Positions 25,401 to 29,154 of a DNA stretch of 64,000 nucleotides are shown here, piece after piece. The DNA is from Planctomycetia bacterium. GTDB taxonomy: Bacteria; Planctomycetota; Planctomycetia; Pirellulales; JACPPG01. The DNA lies in contig JACPPG010000032.1 of NCBI GenBank assembly GCA_016191115.1, forward strand, positions 1-64,000, written 5' to 3'. Every line of letters starts with the position of its first letter. The stretch's first letter is position 1. A program made the position numbers and the translations under genes. The notes under the pieces are model-generated. The model searched no databases. It was not told where the DNA came from and was given only the letters and a program-made list of their open reading frames with translations.

Positions 25401-27775
25401 TGGATACCCAGGTACTGGTCGAGCTTCGCATGGTCGCCCGGCTTGAAGACATTGATGGTCGTCGAGCCGATGGTCACGTTCTTGACGTCCATCTTGTTGG
25501 CGAGGCTGGAAAGGAGCTCGACCTGGTCGACGTCCAGGCCGAAACGGTCCTCGACGAGATCCTTGACGAACTGCTTGGGGATTTCCTTGAGCTGGTCGAG
25601 CGCGGCGGTGATGGGATTGAGCGCCAGTCGGATCGGCCCCACGATGTTATCGTCGATGGCGTCGCCGAAGCTGCCGATCAGCGTCTGCAGGTTGGCAATC
25701 CGCGTGGGCACGCCGAGCATCGGGAGCAAATGATTCGCCGTGAACGAGTCGCTCTTGTCGCCGTCCAGGTTGGGGTCGTCGAGTAGCGCGAGAGCGGCGT
25801 CGACCATGCCGATCTTGCCTTCGGTGTCGGCGCGGCCGGGGTCGATGTCGTTCCCCTCGTTGGCCGCCTCCATGTTCTGGATCGTGCGGCGGGCCTGGGC
25901 GTCGAACGCCGCCTCGGTGGTGATCAGCCCGATCTGGGCCCAATTCTTGATCCCGTCGTCGATCTCGTCGCGCCACGAGCCGAGATAGGCGACGTAAAGC
26001 TCGGCACTCTGTTGAACGGTGGGCGGCGAACCCTGCGTCGTCAAGGCATCCAGCAATCCATCGAAATTGGTGCTTGCCGGCACTCCGAAGGTGGTCTGAT
26101 ACGCGGCCGCGGCAACCTGGAACTGTTCGTTCACCTTGCCACGAAGCTTGATGAATTGGTTGAGCACGACGCCGCGGCTTCCTTGCGTCACCAAGGCCTC
26201 GTCGCCGGTGCCGGTCTCGTCCCCCGCGGCCAGAGGCTCGGCCACCGTGAGCGTGTCGGCGGTCACGGTGAGCACGGTGAATGTGCCGTTGTTGCTCCCG
26301 AAGCCAAAGGAGTAGATCTGTTGGCCCGGAGCGAAATGGTCGTCCAGGAAGCTGCCCGTGCTGCGCTTGAACTGGCTCGCCGCCGCGTCGACCGAGAGCG
26401 TCGTCCGGCCCGTGTCAGCCTCGGCCACCGGATCGCCAGGAAACGGCTTGAGGAGCGCCTCGTAGACAAACCGGGTAGGCACGTCGTAAGGAATGCCCGG
26501 CGTCGCATCGTCGCTGACGTCTCCGTCGGGCAGAACGGTGCGCGTGGAATCGAGATCGAAACCCGGCGTGGCGTCGCCAACGTATCCTTCGACGAGGAAG
26601 TGGCGCACGCCGTTGGCCAGGTCCCGCTGGTCCTGCACGATATCGCCGACCGCCGGGAACACCCCCTCGGCGAATTCGTTGGCCAGATTGTGGGCAAAAT
26701 GGTCTCCGGCCGCGTGCGTGGCGTAGCCGTACGTAAAGGCCAGGATTTGCAACCGCTCGTCGGGCGAATAGGCCGGATCGGTCTGCGCCGCCCACGCCAT
26801 GTCGAAGAGCCGTTGCAGCCAGACGCCGGTGTCGACCGGGTGGATGATGCTCTGACCCATGACGAATTCGGGGAAGCCGTCAGGCCCCACGGCGCCGGCG
26901 TTGTAGTACGTCGGATACTTCTCTAGCGCCTCGAGGATCTTGGGGTGGACGGTGTACGCGTGGCCGTCGATCGTGAGCTTGCCGTCATCCATCAGGTCCG
27001 TTCGTACGTCCTTGGCGATCTCGGCGTGGGTGTAGGGCTTGAAGGCCACGGCATCCAGAACGCCGCCGGTCGATTCGCTCTTGGCCTCGTCGGCATGTTC
27101 AAAGCCGAGCAGGTGACCCGCCTCGTGCGTGACGAAGGAGGCCAGCAATTGTCCATAATCGGCTGCCGTGCGCGCGGCGCTCGCGATCTTGTCGCTGAAC
27201 GCAAGCGCATTGTCGAGCGGGTTACGGTTTCCTGCGTCGATGCCCTCGGCCAGCCCCCAGTAGTTTCCATAGCCGTCGAATTCGACGCCGCGGCCGCCGA
27301 TGTAGATGGTGGAGTAATCGCCGCCCGCGGGCTGTTGGTCGGTGAAAACAACGCCCGTGCCGGCAAACGTCCGCGCGAGTGAATCTTCGATCGCTGCCAG
27401 AATCTGATTCTCTTGGCCGGCGAATTGCGCCGGCGCGCGAAAGGCGGGCACATTGATGCCCGTCACGCTGACCGGCCCGTCGTAGCGAACATCGGCGGCG
27501 CCATCGACGTCGAGGTAGACGGTCTGCAAGGTGGCGGCCGCGGGAGGCGTCTGCCCGGCATCTTCGACGGCCGGTTTGAGTCCGGCGTCAGCCATGGCGT
27601 GTACCAGCGGATCGTCCATCGCGCCGGATGATGCCGGGGATATGCTGAGCAAGACCCGATCTTCAAGCTGTTCGATTCCACGAGCGAGCGAGGTTCTGCT
27701 GCCACGGCACGCGTCGCGGCGTCCTCCCTCCGCGACGCGTTTCCGGTGAGCACGCTTGGGGCGACTGGCGACCAT
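1421..27775 (-). CDS. Giant (8,784-codon) LEPRxLLS-type extracellular repeat protein
   Basis: One uninterrupted frame of 26.4 kb runs from an ATG at 27773-27775 to a TGA at 1421-1423. The basic N-terminus leads into LEDRVLLS (residues 37-44), the planctomycetal LEPRxLLS signature of exported giant proteins. Residues about 60-450 form a globular head with a metzincin-type HEAGHLLGFEH motif (residues 217-227) and a second His-rich segment, THAAGDHFAHNLANEF (near 353), that resembles zinc-dependent phospholipase C-like proteins. The long middle is Ala/Gly/Val/Thr/Asp-rich and consists of degenerate beta-solenoid repeats, interrupted by an FG-GAP section (about residues 2370-3260). Near the C-terminus are RTX-type GGxGxDxLxGGxGxD calcium-binding repeats (about 8590-8740). 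Almost no Cys is visible. The architecture suggests a cell-surface or secreted adhesin or matrix protein; the function is inferred. The natural end is probably further downstream, at 889 (see the separate entry). Confidence 0.9.
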   Translation of the reverse strand: MVASRPKRAHRKRVAEGGRRDACRGSRTSLARGIEQLEDRVLLSISPASSGAMDDPLVHAMADAGLKPAVEDAGQTPPAAATLQTVYLDVDGAADVRYDGPVSVTGINVPAFRAPAQFAGQENQILAAIEDSLARTFAGTGVVFTDQQPAGGDYSTIYIGGRGVEFDGYGNYWGLAEGIDAGNRNPLDNALAFSDKIASAARTAADYGQLLASFVTHEAGHLLGFEHADEAKSESTGGVLDAVAFKPYTHAEIAKDVRTDLMDDGKLTIDGHAYTVHPKILEALEKYPTYYNAGAVGPDGFPEFVMGQSIIHPVDTGVWLQRLFDMAWAAQTDPAYSPDERLQILAFTYGYATHAAGDHFAHNLANEFAEGVFPAVGDIVQDQRDLANGVRHFLVEGYVGDATPGFDLDSTRTVLPDGDVSDDATPGIPYDVPTRFVYEALLKPFPGDPVAEADTGRTTLSVDAAASQFKRSTGSFLDDHFAPGQQIYSFGFGSNNGTFTVLTVTADTLTVAEPLAAGDETGTGDEALVTQGSRGVVLNQFIKLRGKVNEQFQVAAAAYQTTFGVPASTNFDGLLDALTTQGSPPTVQQSAELYVAYLGSWRDEIDDGIKNWAQIGLITTEAAFDAQARRTIQNMEAANEGNDIDPGRADTEGKIGMVDAALALLDDPNLDGDKSDSFTANHLLPMLGVPTRIANLQTLIGSFGDAIDDNIVGPIRLALNPITAALDQLKEIPKQFVKDLVEDRFGLDVDQVELLSSLANKMDVKNVTIGSTTINVFKPGDHAKLDQYLGIQGQATGEVLQPALQNIPGVEFYPNATIGLNENVEFDKTRFAAYADATTLSKLLLLQEDPVDGETTSAGQLSQLVNDTLADLGTPLAQPYDWSLLNMNGQHGGDIMTTTLQKPGVNVEFDRFDGTFETTLSDARPWLKLIDGDHGWRADSLIVADLAYRVGPQTAGPATANASWTATVTPGVPYEIQASWRANVTQRVSGRPLSPATNATYRVYDGANPVPIATFVVNQRNFSADIPDGDAAFNALGTVTPTSGTLRIELDNVADGDVIAGPVRVQSTTDPLDVQRIQLERDPTTLAVLPSNYAEPVAGWVDFKYLTGGGNDPLWESDILRPVFRTLFVDWQNGLLNFPDLGDTTSPDPNEVPGGLTPSATIPSLATPFDPPVVPPTPSGLNLVVTGDTTLHFTGTVIVSSAIGNGDSTLDSLTIIAAPVDTGATTISVDESNNRFTRSAGSFIADGFQVGQEIHAGGFLLNNGTFHVLAVTDGAITVSEKLLPLEPGADGDEELTSAGRIVIAGPVGSGGLKNVTLEGDQIEVLAGASISTRQVAGGGDPLADDSVADSGNIALTAPDIVVGAGATLSGDATGAFAAGDVTLSASESENLAWSLSLGNAKFLGTNASGTIDVGMGAVLAGRDVRLLTQASTLKSAIDTAGDPTADTGLNGNIAETEIVKVDGPAAAVLSEATSQIDIHEGVRIHASRDVILRADATADAAVTTRSKYFGITYGSSSPQSDITVASGSVIVAARNVDFAATADNTLDVRTVVPDLGDVANISVSYGKTRGHSHVDVQAGASINAQSASFTADGTNSLSNVVVADGFPGTDSVAGIGAAVAFGSYQSDASVKVAGSVTVSGDLTVQAESRNTRDATRSFAQVAAPPDPGNPLVQALRGFLADIDLSTVIDGKTIDPNGPGGDVELAGAVALVETENKAAALIDDGAYIVVGGSLTVHSQATDPFQISATGNVSDAALVGIGGAVAWSRVANQATAYVGYNATVDVAHLLSITSDATITNPVPVFSPDFAATSTDTESGTARIGDQYTDANTVAGAVATALEPLSTFLAPFLVDADLIGTSYVQSTGSVAGGAVAVGGGVNYQDLYNYGGAGISAGARVNQRPEVVTAGADQDVSINSTATVQLTNLAGLDSSVLNLAGGAAAVGGYFNGVFVDNYARASIDDRTQVTAARDISVHSATTNDILQVTQAGTAARDVGVQGAFGLVFLGHESLAFIEDRARVRAGRDIRLHAENAGSVVNAVGGIAAGHDVGFGAAAAFTVETEARALDEGGADEEELDGRSKTHAFIGDSLFPVGPQGTGGLRGLVTAGRDVRLDATSNQKTWTTSASGSASGGSLDDLGGNPERFHGLDFGFGFSGDVAFNSLSYSVQSYVRDTFLVDAINELRLDARDTPTVEAGAGAVAFGNHFGLGGSFAHNGIDEITRAYTQDTAIDTTDVTLLATNLGTVLAFSDGGAATKASIAVAGSVNQNNINTLAEAALGARTILPFVDDLIINADGNLFVVSNAGASSESNVGFLAVGAALDLGSIRNGAHAFIGDGASVVSPKDLRVDATTEERILSVSASLADGGDGPQNRLYINNGTTDPFNGVAGEDAGGRDTLTSSVALGDLDGDGDMDLVTGNFAQFNRRYLNDGTGRFGSGREMGSILGALDNLDVPTVTNNSLVPDLTLAVGLGDFDKDGDLDVIAGNYGQANRLYLNDGKGNFAAGIDIGVGNLDVTIDPAIANDNVTVDDLVQDLQAQIDTQLGPQGFFPGTIEVVVDPATGNIVLRSASRDLDSSTAEAAIAAARRDGLVATNDAGDPLQLTLNYDGQDITFAIDPKAPETLDNKTPQDLVDELQGKLNEALVASGKGIAGDLKVLIDGTGRIVFNKADHALEGAQAASDALFAQQTGFDINSPVDLVLKYDAKDVRVTLAAAAHADADTLRTQVQAAVNTGLANAKAGAADSIRVKVDPVTKHVTFEKNDRPLADSSVTVARLAEARRAGHLITEGGANLVLSLGFKDADQTTSVAVVDIDNDGDLDVVVGNLNQAPRLYVNLGPGDRAEPFVEQGGTRKFSVAHDIATDSNFTTAVATADLDRDGHQDVIVGNVGFDLPGLIEKGLVQLTDFLRDKAIDVLDLVQSGLVSLIDLVDKAIIDRFDFDPLKPITVADVINAGIASLRDLVRTGLVGLSDFLDVPLNANDLTASGLVTDAQLTAHSLIDGAGNVSLHDLVNSGLVRLDQLAGKHLIDADDLGVPNVTLGNLLSTPLTDIRTLIDKGIVKAIDLLSSGIDLGKLIRSGLTDLHDLAEKELVDLTDLDPDQVDLERLTSALAFGATTRVYYGHGDGSFDPGVDLSADRFITRSLAVGDADGDGDLDVAVGNAATGTRLYENQNTTPGTRGFDGGTTISDIGPLTQSIVLADMDGDHDLDLVTGNLSTTNRVYLNDGNGNFGGGANISTDANSTVGIAVGDLDGKGSNDVVTADAKPAFGAAGAAGAFDFGGDVQAYVARGANVSTDRSLFVSAQDHPRVVAISRAGATSGFAAASVAAASPNVDSKVIAHVDGNVQAANGSGLGGTQGVFVNAGSRDDLLGYAAGRATADDAAINGSAVVFRMNSLVDAYVGQGADIRAINPAAGAKLNVDVRAEHETAGLGVAGGFAGASFLGAGAALSASLLNKTVTAHIDDASVRARDNVLATAISHEDVDATAGALGAGLVSGIAGSAAYSQPNKHTRAYISGGNVQADGNVVLSADSDITFDPLAGAAALGLTDGIGLSVTVLNKIDDTQASIGNKARVDASALRDPFDAFTGQTDGDTRETRPITGVVLRATSHEETNPIVIGGALALGFAGVASANAVVLDNHTLAFIDTGAIINAGVGAAGTQLVSVLAWNGSDIGGLAGALSASVVLAVGAAGNGGLLHKVTEAYVDSKATVQSTSDVEILAVSEETITPITAALALAVEAPIAGAADLFKVQSETHAFITGEATVTVPGSVVVNADNRSDVRFITGAPSLGLDAAAGASGGVAVLDKDTRAWIGGSARVTALGQGTAATSNDGSFDVRYTLDAAHIPGLVGSLILDVLGIVFDNPIRQLLDSIFRFDGDLAFIDFTPASAPPQDQDLTGTRTVTPNKAQVHGLAVSATSRDNVKTLAIGYGSSGVATAQFSAGAAVTSNETRAYLTDGAHINDVNTGAADGQMVLVGAGADTFFEGLAGGAAYDDAQFAAGAVGGVFNVALIDNETQAAIGTDVRVQANGDVSVQAKSTQDILAFAAGMASGNGLALANAEGSIDFASIKGKTQAFIGENAVVNAGGNVLVLSNDDSDVDLIAGAAALGRGLTGVGASITAVVIRKDTEAFIGKNATVNAKGNSPAALDVFDGSVKPTLGTEQIHGVAVQALATEDIFGLAGAGTNSAVIGISGAATAAVIDSDTAAFVDQDAKINVDQAGANQAQSVNVSAANETKLFGLPVNLTFGIITAGAGVDIGIIDNDTTARVNRGAQVHALQDIDVHALSRIAGDSFIANIGQPSFAGLNVTRSLYSLRGDLESPLSIPLVGDLIPADLLNTLTADTIQELIDKAISGLLSDGGGGVRDTLDGYKGLLPAAGAIAVDLTNAAPQDVVTRAVQGDIEGLGTNVVVSGATLDAGRDVLVSALERSDLATDASTATDILYAVSKPDPTLASLYKDRAVTSVRDIAVASVVGGAHLTAGRDVLIQGDAENDTTITATSSISSVKNLIGAYVDSSTVLASNNADVLAHQDVFTTNWSILPRFDGLQIKDGTNQVGSTVEAKVSNNAIVTATNNAHVIATDDTTAVVVTDSMTVGEKGPLGGVVPAAGIAQATNEVKNTVRAAVEKANVTAGTGDVEVRAISDPVAVAIALGIAQAKDWAVIAGSIATNTIENTIDAHASAGASLTAGNSVRVRAEGGGTIVSVSGNAAVANGKLAVGAALSTNTLNTNMTGYVDGDGTQISATSIDVEAQDDADITSIAVGGSEAQNFTLGGSLSKNTIGGSLDAHASGKAKLTATMGVMIQSDDDTTIVSISGEAAVATGTSSHSIGAAVSTNEITRNQSAHVDGTDTAVTGLVVIVMAMAQADIRGFSVGGELATGSTFGGSLSTNTIGGSVSAYAVGGAKIFARSLARIKADDDSSIFALAGLVGYTSGKGGAAFGAAVSKNELTRNTSAYVDGGGTTVWTGIAGSVGRIEIIAMSDADIEAISAGGEGAQTFAAGGSISLNEIGGTLDARVSNGGRAVAGPTIQVLASDDTRITSVAGQASIATNSGGAVGAALSTNRITRNTSAHVDGAGTGLLAVTIEVLASSDADIDAITASGEGAQNFTLGGSISLNKIAGTLNASISNDAAANAKSVLRVHASDDTRITAVAGQAAITTGSGGAVGVAFSTNEITRQTTALLEGGTGNLQAISTVEVLATSDAEIDAITAGGEFAQNFTLGGSFSRNDIGGTLDAHFDGKATSGSVIRISAKDDATITAVAGQIAITTGSGAAIGAAFSTNNIARDTSARVDGAGTVAIAPTLEVLATSDATIRSVAVGGEFAQNATFGGSITTNNIGGALVASIAGGAKPAPDTALRVHADDTSSITSVAGQAAITAGSGAAVGTSISTNTASRHVSAFVTGGGTAASAPTMEVFATTEADIDALAAVGAGSGTVAADFSLVLNNIRNTTDAYLTDGAVISGGNVRVVANDDSDIRTLSGAGAGSGTLAVAAASGKNQIANEVLARVEGVTVNVANLDVIAGSNDDGNDGLPDPVTEGGFIDNFVDDITCIVIGGAGAGTVALGGSVAINDIDNQVDAHISAASTIVNAGTVRVRGLDDSGIRVVAGNGEGAGAVAAGAAVATNDSRSNVQAAIDAATVNASDVEVRTHTTGNIKSAAAVGAGAGTLAADAAVSLNDIANRSGAHITGGAKVNAAKTVLVQGEDSSDIVTVTGAGAGAGTVAIAAGISTNRIANVVTGFIDGTSRVNAADVTVKALEGGSLFALSVGAAGAGAVSLTGGVGDSRIENTVDAHISGAAVVTVSGDISVLAQDNSTIGSITGQGGGAFVGIGGAASYNEIDNHILAYIDGATATSTAGSVLVSALSTATIESLAAGGNGGFVGIAGNVTVTSLETDTQAYITHSTVDAFGNVVVYAESNDVQTVAAGSGAGGFVGIGGTVVVTTDESLTRAFVDNATVFARGQGAAVSVKRWDPDSGAESTENIHGLAVIANSAARPAGGLPNLVAVNGVGGFVGVGGLVSTTNLRGRTDAFIAASHVNSNADFGGVVIVRAHSDQTLDVISGGLAGGFVGVGGTIDRSNIESQTRAFISNSDESGADPDAATSVVFARGVEVGTVTREKINATVIGIVGGGVAVSGAVSAIDVASNNDAFVRDSDVSSQGDIAVLADDNSLIDTTVGSLGAGGVGLGASVSVNTIENTVRARVLGGHLNATAATTVAADTDERVDPGVMTGGFGGAAGIAGAVALNTIETTTEANVQNGSRPSLINQDPAYRAGGLFNPGVGQSVTILADDTASIDGDTGTLAIGAAGVGGSVEVGAIRNRAAAAVGAQSRVAAVGDVNVLSREIKAIDSTVIAFAGGVAGLAGAVSVQSLGGATDGAASTEFNRPAGGSNLRTQVNDSLNTPDVSSAINYHSTGTSPLITNAGQLVNDLGDPTVDGAIGAIGSSDRVTSAFVDDAAAGNGAEIVAGRDITIDASNLYHLDQTVGNASIGAVSIGAGVTVANVHNTTEAYLGNAGTLQAGRDIAIRSHDREANATSSVENIGGAAGLVSVEANVATFNVDSDTTARLKNNSTIRAAQNVTILADQQSNAAVDTKGFGLALTAAAGAAVGLLNVDADVVADIGAGAVVGSGGTVGNLNVRTTADNKTLASALVGHAGFVAGNYGTARSTVRADQDAHIGDANITVAGSVNVSATSTGNSNADTLELAAGLAAGGASDPDARVEGTVQARIGDGADIFANNITVAANATNNATADGEAIGVGFLAGNASDVDADLAVAVDAHIGNGNIQALKNVDVTTSSTGKAESDSGQVAVGVAAGGASLADANVNGSSRAYLDSGANITAGVLNVKAQSNGTADTDAKAFGAGFASGNAAVATSNALGTTEAFVGAATANVLSGTVVNATSTRTAKSNTGQLAIGIAAGGGSVSNATVGGATLAHADGHIIGGGNVTIEAVDNTSLADAAAEANEGGIIAGSGSSADAVVNTAVRGFVGGGGNLDVDGNIFVRAKMLDDKANANSSGVTIAALHAGASDADATVSPTLEASVHDGGTVKVDNNITIETQHAPNVASADASNSGGSLIGFTGADATARAEADVASFIGAARVDAGQAVLVRSASTNNARAIGDGIAIGLLVGVGDDDADAFAGRETQAFLGSGAVVNSGALTVEAVGSDLSTTRVEGSGGGLVSANATEANSDVAAHVLASINDGATANVINAVRVSAKESPEGDAIAKANAYGAVAVGESRANINVHPTVEGRVGGRATVNAGDVTIETRSGDFTSPPTDTFNGTTAVNVANDTITLPNHGLADGSQIVYSNNGNPSIGGLTDGRQYTALVSEPNSFQLGTRFDGAQVDATRDIITTAGPHNLNSGDQVVYTSNGHPVIPGLVDGQVYFVRKIDNTHIKLANSFADATATPRSFDAGAVDSDANTISIFLHGFANSQPVTYHAPNTLKEFKSSLSDVGVNGDGTLQRGGDGQPLDVPDNNNILIPSHGFSTGDQVRYRASDPSKPIGGLTPGDVYFVIKVDDNQIRLATSPLNAIAGNAIPIAPDKSAAGKAVTHTLSPPNDGPISPLVDGATYYVAVQSAFTIGLSATPGGPLIDLNADGLTGTNLLGTEGVDLGGASSGSQTIRLDITSGASGDHKILGPGGVPLSLINAPSGDGRSAASASGAGGGAFVGSQGSNANAIVAPVVRAFVDNGGSGKPAINARGSITISSNSIANVSGNASNSTGGFVGDGNSSAAANIDNRNEAFVGDGAEIVAVGGISILANSTHLSDADARATGGGVIDLAESDSFADIDHETKARTGPGAKLTAGGTIKMEGVSDTNAHTGATSDASGLGADADANDDDRGDTDPGGVRIGQVRIALAQAEVGAGSVLKANRVELNARIAQSKGDSRAESDATALGADSDALARVVTNDHANVAIRPGARVTGDSAVAILADLASIDTNAIGDADADGIGGDTDSTAISEVQMLADVTADPSALVTTHLLTVDATVTSTALHQVDPKRDGAAFDGGDADPRDHYNPRREIDWNSDVFLTAGPSPTLIINAAGQVVQADNISFTETPTSFVVNDVIFTDPGTARFFTNAPADGASDGIITGNQSTFGFQENFDKVTILNASAKDLVINSIQPVNRTTIPEVTIDVPQVPFEFNVGQKFQPTLIDIENQSGAGPNVFLNGIIVNPIGTTRILNASGNILAGGEFTIVQTNVFDARATLGSIGLLRGLRLRVELVESGGLPTHLFATAGADISLDLQGRQRTLGATSFTINGDLVSAGGFASIILRDAVRELTLPANWYAIEVDEPLVPRLSEVISHFRPGPGDPPPVVETGIFGIGPVDIDSTYNFGLIQGDNITVTRGGSDTTIRLTGNTNILSTGRIFASTNGEIILNETDGDMRAGLITSTANNVTLTSPASIVDAFDDTLTDISGVNITLTAQAAIGSLNNPLDIDSSQPSFGVLNAMARQDLVIIETAGPLNVAKASTFNGVIQLTVPDTSASGDNIVLQANGSIGNFRGAINLSAGDDFLALPGSIIQSDLEFGGPLTINVDAGNADPGVGTNSIFQGTLRDTDIKVFANADNDTISTASANIIGSIQIFGANGNDHLVGGASREWFHGQAGLDLIEAGGGDDIVDGGPDNDVLFGGTGDDAMGGGPGDDQLHGQQGNDTENGGDGNDQIDGGPGNDTMIGANGNDRLFGGPDDDNLDGGAGDDSLFGADGNDTVAAGPGNDFLDGGNGIDFGDGGPDTDRCINFETQINCDDIIILHLSAATPAAPGIQVAPLTNDLGGRNRCRG
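1442..1448 (-). other. G7 tract at the apparent frameshift of the giant gene
   Basis: Seven C on the plus strand (seven G in the coding strand) sit exactly where the giant frame and the metzincin-like tail frame overlap. With seven G the protein reads on for six codons (RNRCRG) and stops. Skipping one G gives LTNDLGGVTVVVADLDG and an open frame to 889. The cause may be a sequencing or assembly error in a homopolymer, a true mutation, or +1 slippage during expression. The sequence alone cannot tell these apart. Confidence 0.75.
1555..2015 (-). repeat. RTX-like calcium-binding nonapeptide repeats (coding)
   Basis: This in-frame block of the giant gene encodes repeated glycine/aspartate nonapeptides such as GGPDNDVLFGGTGDD and GGAGDDSLFGADGND. 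They match the GGxGxDxUx consensus of RTX proteins, whose repeats fold into a calcium-filled beta-roll outside the cell. Roughly sixteen units are visible between FGANGNDHLVGG and GGPDTDRCINFE. Limits are approximate. RTX repeats at the C-terminal side are usual for type I secreted proteins and support an extracellular destination. Confidence 0.85.
10400..13800 (-). repeat. Tandem ~330-bp coding repeats (about 111 residues each)
   Basis: About eleven consecutive units in the giant gene share the pattern GGSxSxNxIGGTxDA, then VxASDDTRITSVAGQA, then GAAxSTNxITRNTSAHVDG, then EVLAxSDADIDAI. The GGS-type element recurs near 13790, 13460, 13125, 12785, 12455, 12115, 11785, 11460, 11095, 10775 and 10455, so the period is close to 330 bp. 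Each unit looks like two half-repeats of about 55 residues. The pattern fits a beta-solenoid stalk, as in filamentous haemagglutinin-type adhesins. The central units (12785 to 11785) are the most alike, which suggests recent internal duplication. Confidence 0.8.
17990..20660 (-). repeat. FG-GAP/VCBS-type repeats with inserted segments (coding)
   Basis: Several copies of the integrin-like FG-GAP pattern are visible here in the giant protein: LGDLDGDGDMDLVTGNF, VGLGDFDKDGDLDVIAGNY, VAVVDIDNDGDLDVVVGNL, ATADLDRDGHQDVIVGNV, VGDADGDGDLDVAVGN, LADMDGDHDLDLVTGNL and VGDLDGKGSNDVVTAD. Each carries the DxDxDGxxD calcium loop. Together they could form one beta-propeller. Two unrelated segments interrupt the set: one of flagellin-hook-like composition (about 19430-20250) and the leucine-rich DLVxxGLV array (18480-19130). 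Limits are approximate. Confidence 0.8.
18480..19130 (-). repeat. DLVxxGLVxLxDL leucine-rich repeat array (coding)
   Basis: About 210 residues inside the FG-GAP section of the giant protein repeat a leucine-rich pattern: DLVQSGLVSLIDLVDKAII, SLRDLVRTGLVGLSDFLD, SLHDLVNSGLVRLDQLAGK, DIRTLIDKGIVKAIDLLSS and DLGKLIRSGLTDLHDLAEK. The units are about 18-25 residues with a conserved DL(V/I)xxG(L/I)VxLxDL core. I do not recognise a named family. The spacing suggests short helices or a helical solenoid placed between propeller blades. Confidence 0.65.
27095..27127 (-). other. N-terminal metzincin-type zinc motif of the giant protein
   Basis: These 33 bases encode HEAGHLLGFEH (residues 217-227), an exact HExxHxxGxxH zinc-binding consensus, in the context LLASFVTHEAGHLLGFEHAD. 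In metzincins the Glu is the catalytic base and the three His bind zinc. A second copy of the motif lies at the other end of the gene, at 1192-1224, in the shifted frame. Peptidase activity is inferred only. Confidence 0.8.
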
Positions 27776-28180
27776 GGACGACTCCTTGCGCGAACATGAT
27801 GAACTGCATGGTGAGGCGTGGAATCTGGCCGGACTGGCCTTCCCCGGGCGCGGCCGCGAGAGATGCGGGGGCCAGCGGCGTCCTCCACGCCAAAACCGGC
27901 GCGAAAGCCAGAAATGAATCCTTTGAAAGGGATGGACTTGGTGATCCGCCGTCCGTGGCTAGCCCCCTGCATCAGGATGCCCGATAGGTTACACGATCGT
28001 TAGTCTCCGTCAACCGAATCGCTACGTATCGGCGAAGCCTTTTTAGGCGGCTGTGGGATGCACTGACGATCTTGACCCTGCTGAAATCCACTTCCTCCTT
28101 CTTCAGGAAGCGGAGGGGAAGGACGGTTGCCTCGGCCGCTTGCGAGCTGCCGATCACGAGTCGCTTGCCAGGGAGATCAC
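27776..28180. other. Intergenic region upstream of the giant gene
   Basis: These 405 bases separate the giant gene (minus strand) from the first MITE copy. They should hold the giant gene's promoter and 5' untranslated region. I see no convincing coding frame, promoter consensus, terminator or structured RNA. The ten bases 28171-28180 are the left copy of the target-site duplication of the adjacent mobile element. Confidence 0.5.
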
Positions 28181-28337
28181 CAGGGCCATTCTGTTTTTCA
28201 AAATGGCGAGGCGGGAAAATGGGACTGGCTCCGAGCATAAACAGCGCAAGTCCTTTCAGACCAACGTTGCGTCTCGGTGCCTGTCCCACTTTCACGCCGG
28301 TGCGCCGCCGGCAAGCTTGAATCTGTGAACGGCCCTG
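28181..28337 (+). mobile_element. 157-bp MITE, copy 1
   Basis: This non-autonomous element begins CAGGGCCATTCTG and ends with the inverted sequence GAACGGCCCTG. It is flanked by a perfect 10-bp direct repeat, gggagatcac (28171-28180 and 28338-28347), the mark of transposition. Inside, 28210-28235 and 28273-28298 form a 26-nt imperfect inverted repeat (22 of 26 matching) able to fold as a hairpin. It has no coding capacity of its own. Four related copies occur in this window. Confidence 0.88.
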
Positions 28338-28398
28338 GGGAGATCACCCAGAGACTTGATTTCCGAATCGGCGCGAACGGCAGGGCAAGCCTTCTGTC

Positions 28399-29154
28399 TC
28401 AGCCGCGGCCCACGAGTGGCATCTTCGTGGCCATGATGGTCACGAATTGCACGTTGGTTTCCAGAGGCAGGTTCGCCATGTGCAAAACCATGCTGGCAAC
28501 GTGGTTCACGTCCATCACCGGCTCGACTTTGATCGTGCCGTCGGCCTGGGGCACACCCTTGGTCATGCGCAACGCCATTTCGGTGAGCGCATTGCCGATG
28601 TCGATCTGCCCGCAGGCGATGTTGTACTTTCTGCCGTCCAGCGACGTGGACTTGGTCAGCCCCGTGATGGCGTGCTTCGTGGCGGTATAGGGCGCTGAAT
28701 GGGGGCGCGGCGCCTGGGCGGAGATGGATCCGTTGTTGATGATCCGTCCGCCCATGGGTTTTTGGCTCTTCATCGTCCGGAACGCCTCCTGCGTGCACAG
28801 GAATGGGCCGGTCAGATTCGTTTCGACGACGGCCTTCCATTGATCGAAGGCAAGTTCCTCGAGCGGCACACCAGGAGCGCTGATGCCGGCGTTGTTGAAC
28901 AACACGTCCAATCGCCCGAACTTCTCCTTCGACGCGTCGAACAGCGCGCGCACCGACTCTGGGCTGCTGACGTCCGTGGAAAACACTAGGGCGCGCTCGC
29001 CGGCTCCCGATTCCGCCGCGGTCTCGTCGAGCGCTGTCTTGCGGCGTCCGGCGAGAACGACGCAATAGCCGTCCCGCAAAAGCGCCAAGGCGCTAGCCTT
29101 GCCGATGCCGCTGCCCGCACCGGTCACGATGGCAACTCGATTGTGCGAGCTCAT
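28399..29154 (-). CDS. Short-chain dehydrogenase/reductase (SDR)
   Basis: This 251-residue classical SDR is an NAD(P)-dependent oxidoreductase acting on a small alcohol or ketone that the sequence does not reveal. The cofactor-binding TGAGSGIG lies at residues 11-18, the NNAG motif at 87-90 and the structural Asn at 113. The catalytic Ser is at 143 or 145, followed by Tyr156 and Lys160 (YTATK). The ATG at 29152-29154 is preferred because the glycine motif follows at the usual distance and GAGGA precedes it. The frame extends further upstream only through MITE sequence and should not be used. MITE copies 1 and 2 lie directly downstream and upstream of the gene in the same orientation. Confidence 0.88.
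   Translation of the reverse strand: MSSHNRVAIVTGAGSGIGKASALALLRDGYCVVLAGRRKTALDETAAESGAGERALVFSTDVSSPESVRALFDASKEKFGRLDVLFNNAGISAPGVPLEELAFDQWKAVVETNLTGPFLCTQEAFRTMKSQKPMGGRIINNGSISAQAPRPHSAPYTATKHAITGLTKSTSLDGRKYNIACGQIDIGNALTEMALRMTKGVPQADGTIKVEPVMDVNHVASMVLHMANLPLETNVQFVTIMATKMPLVGRG

Noticed and set aside
27660-27690. A TPsiC-arm-like sequence (gttcgattcc) suggesting a tRNA
   Set aside because: No acceptor, D or anticodon stem can be built around it, and it lies within the N-terminal codons of the giant gene.
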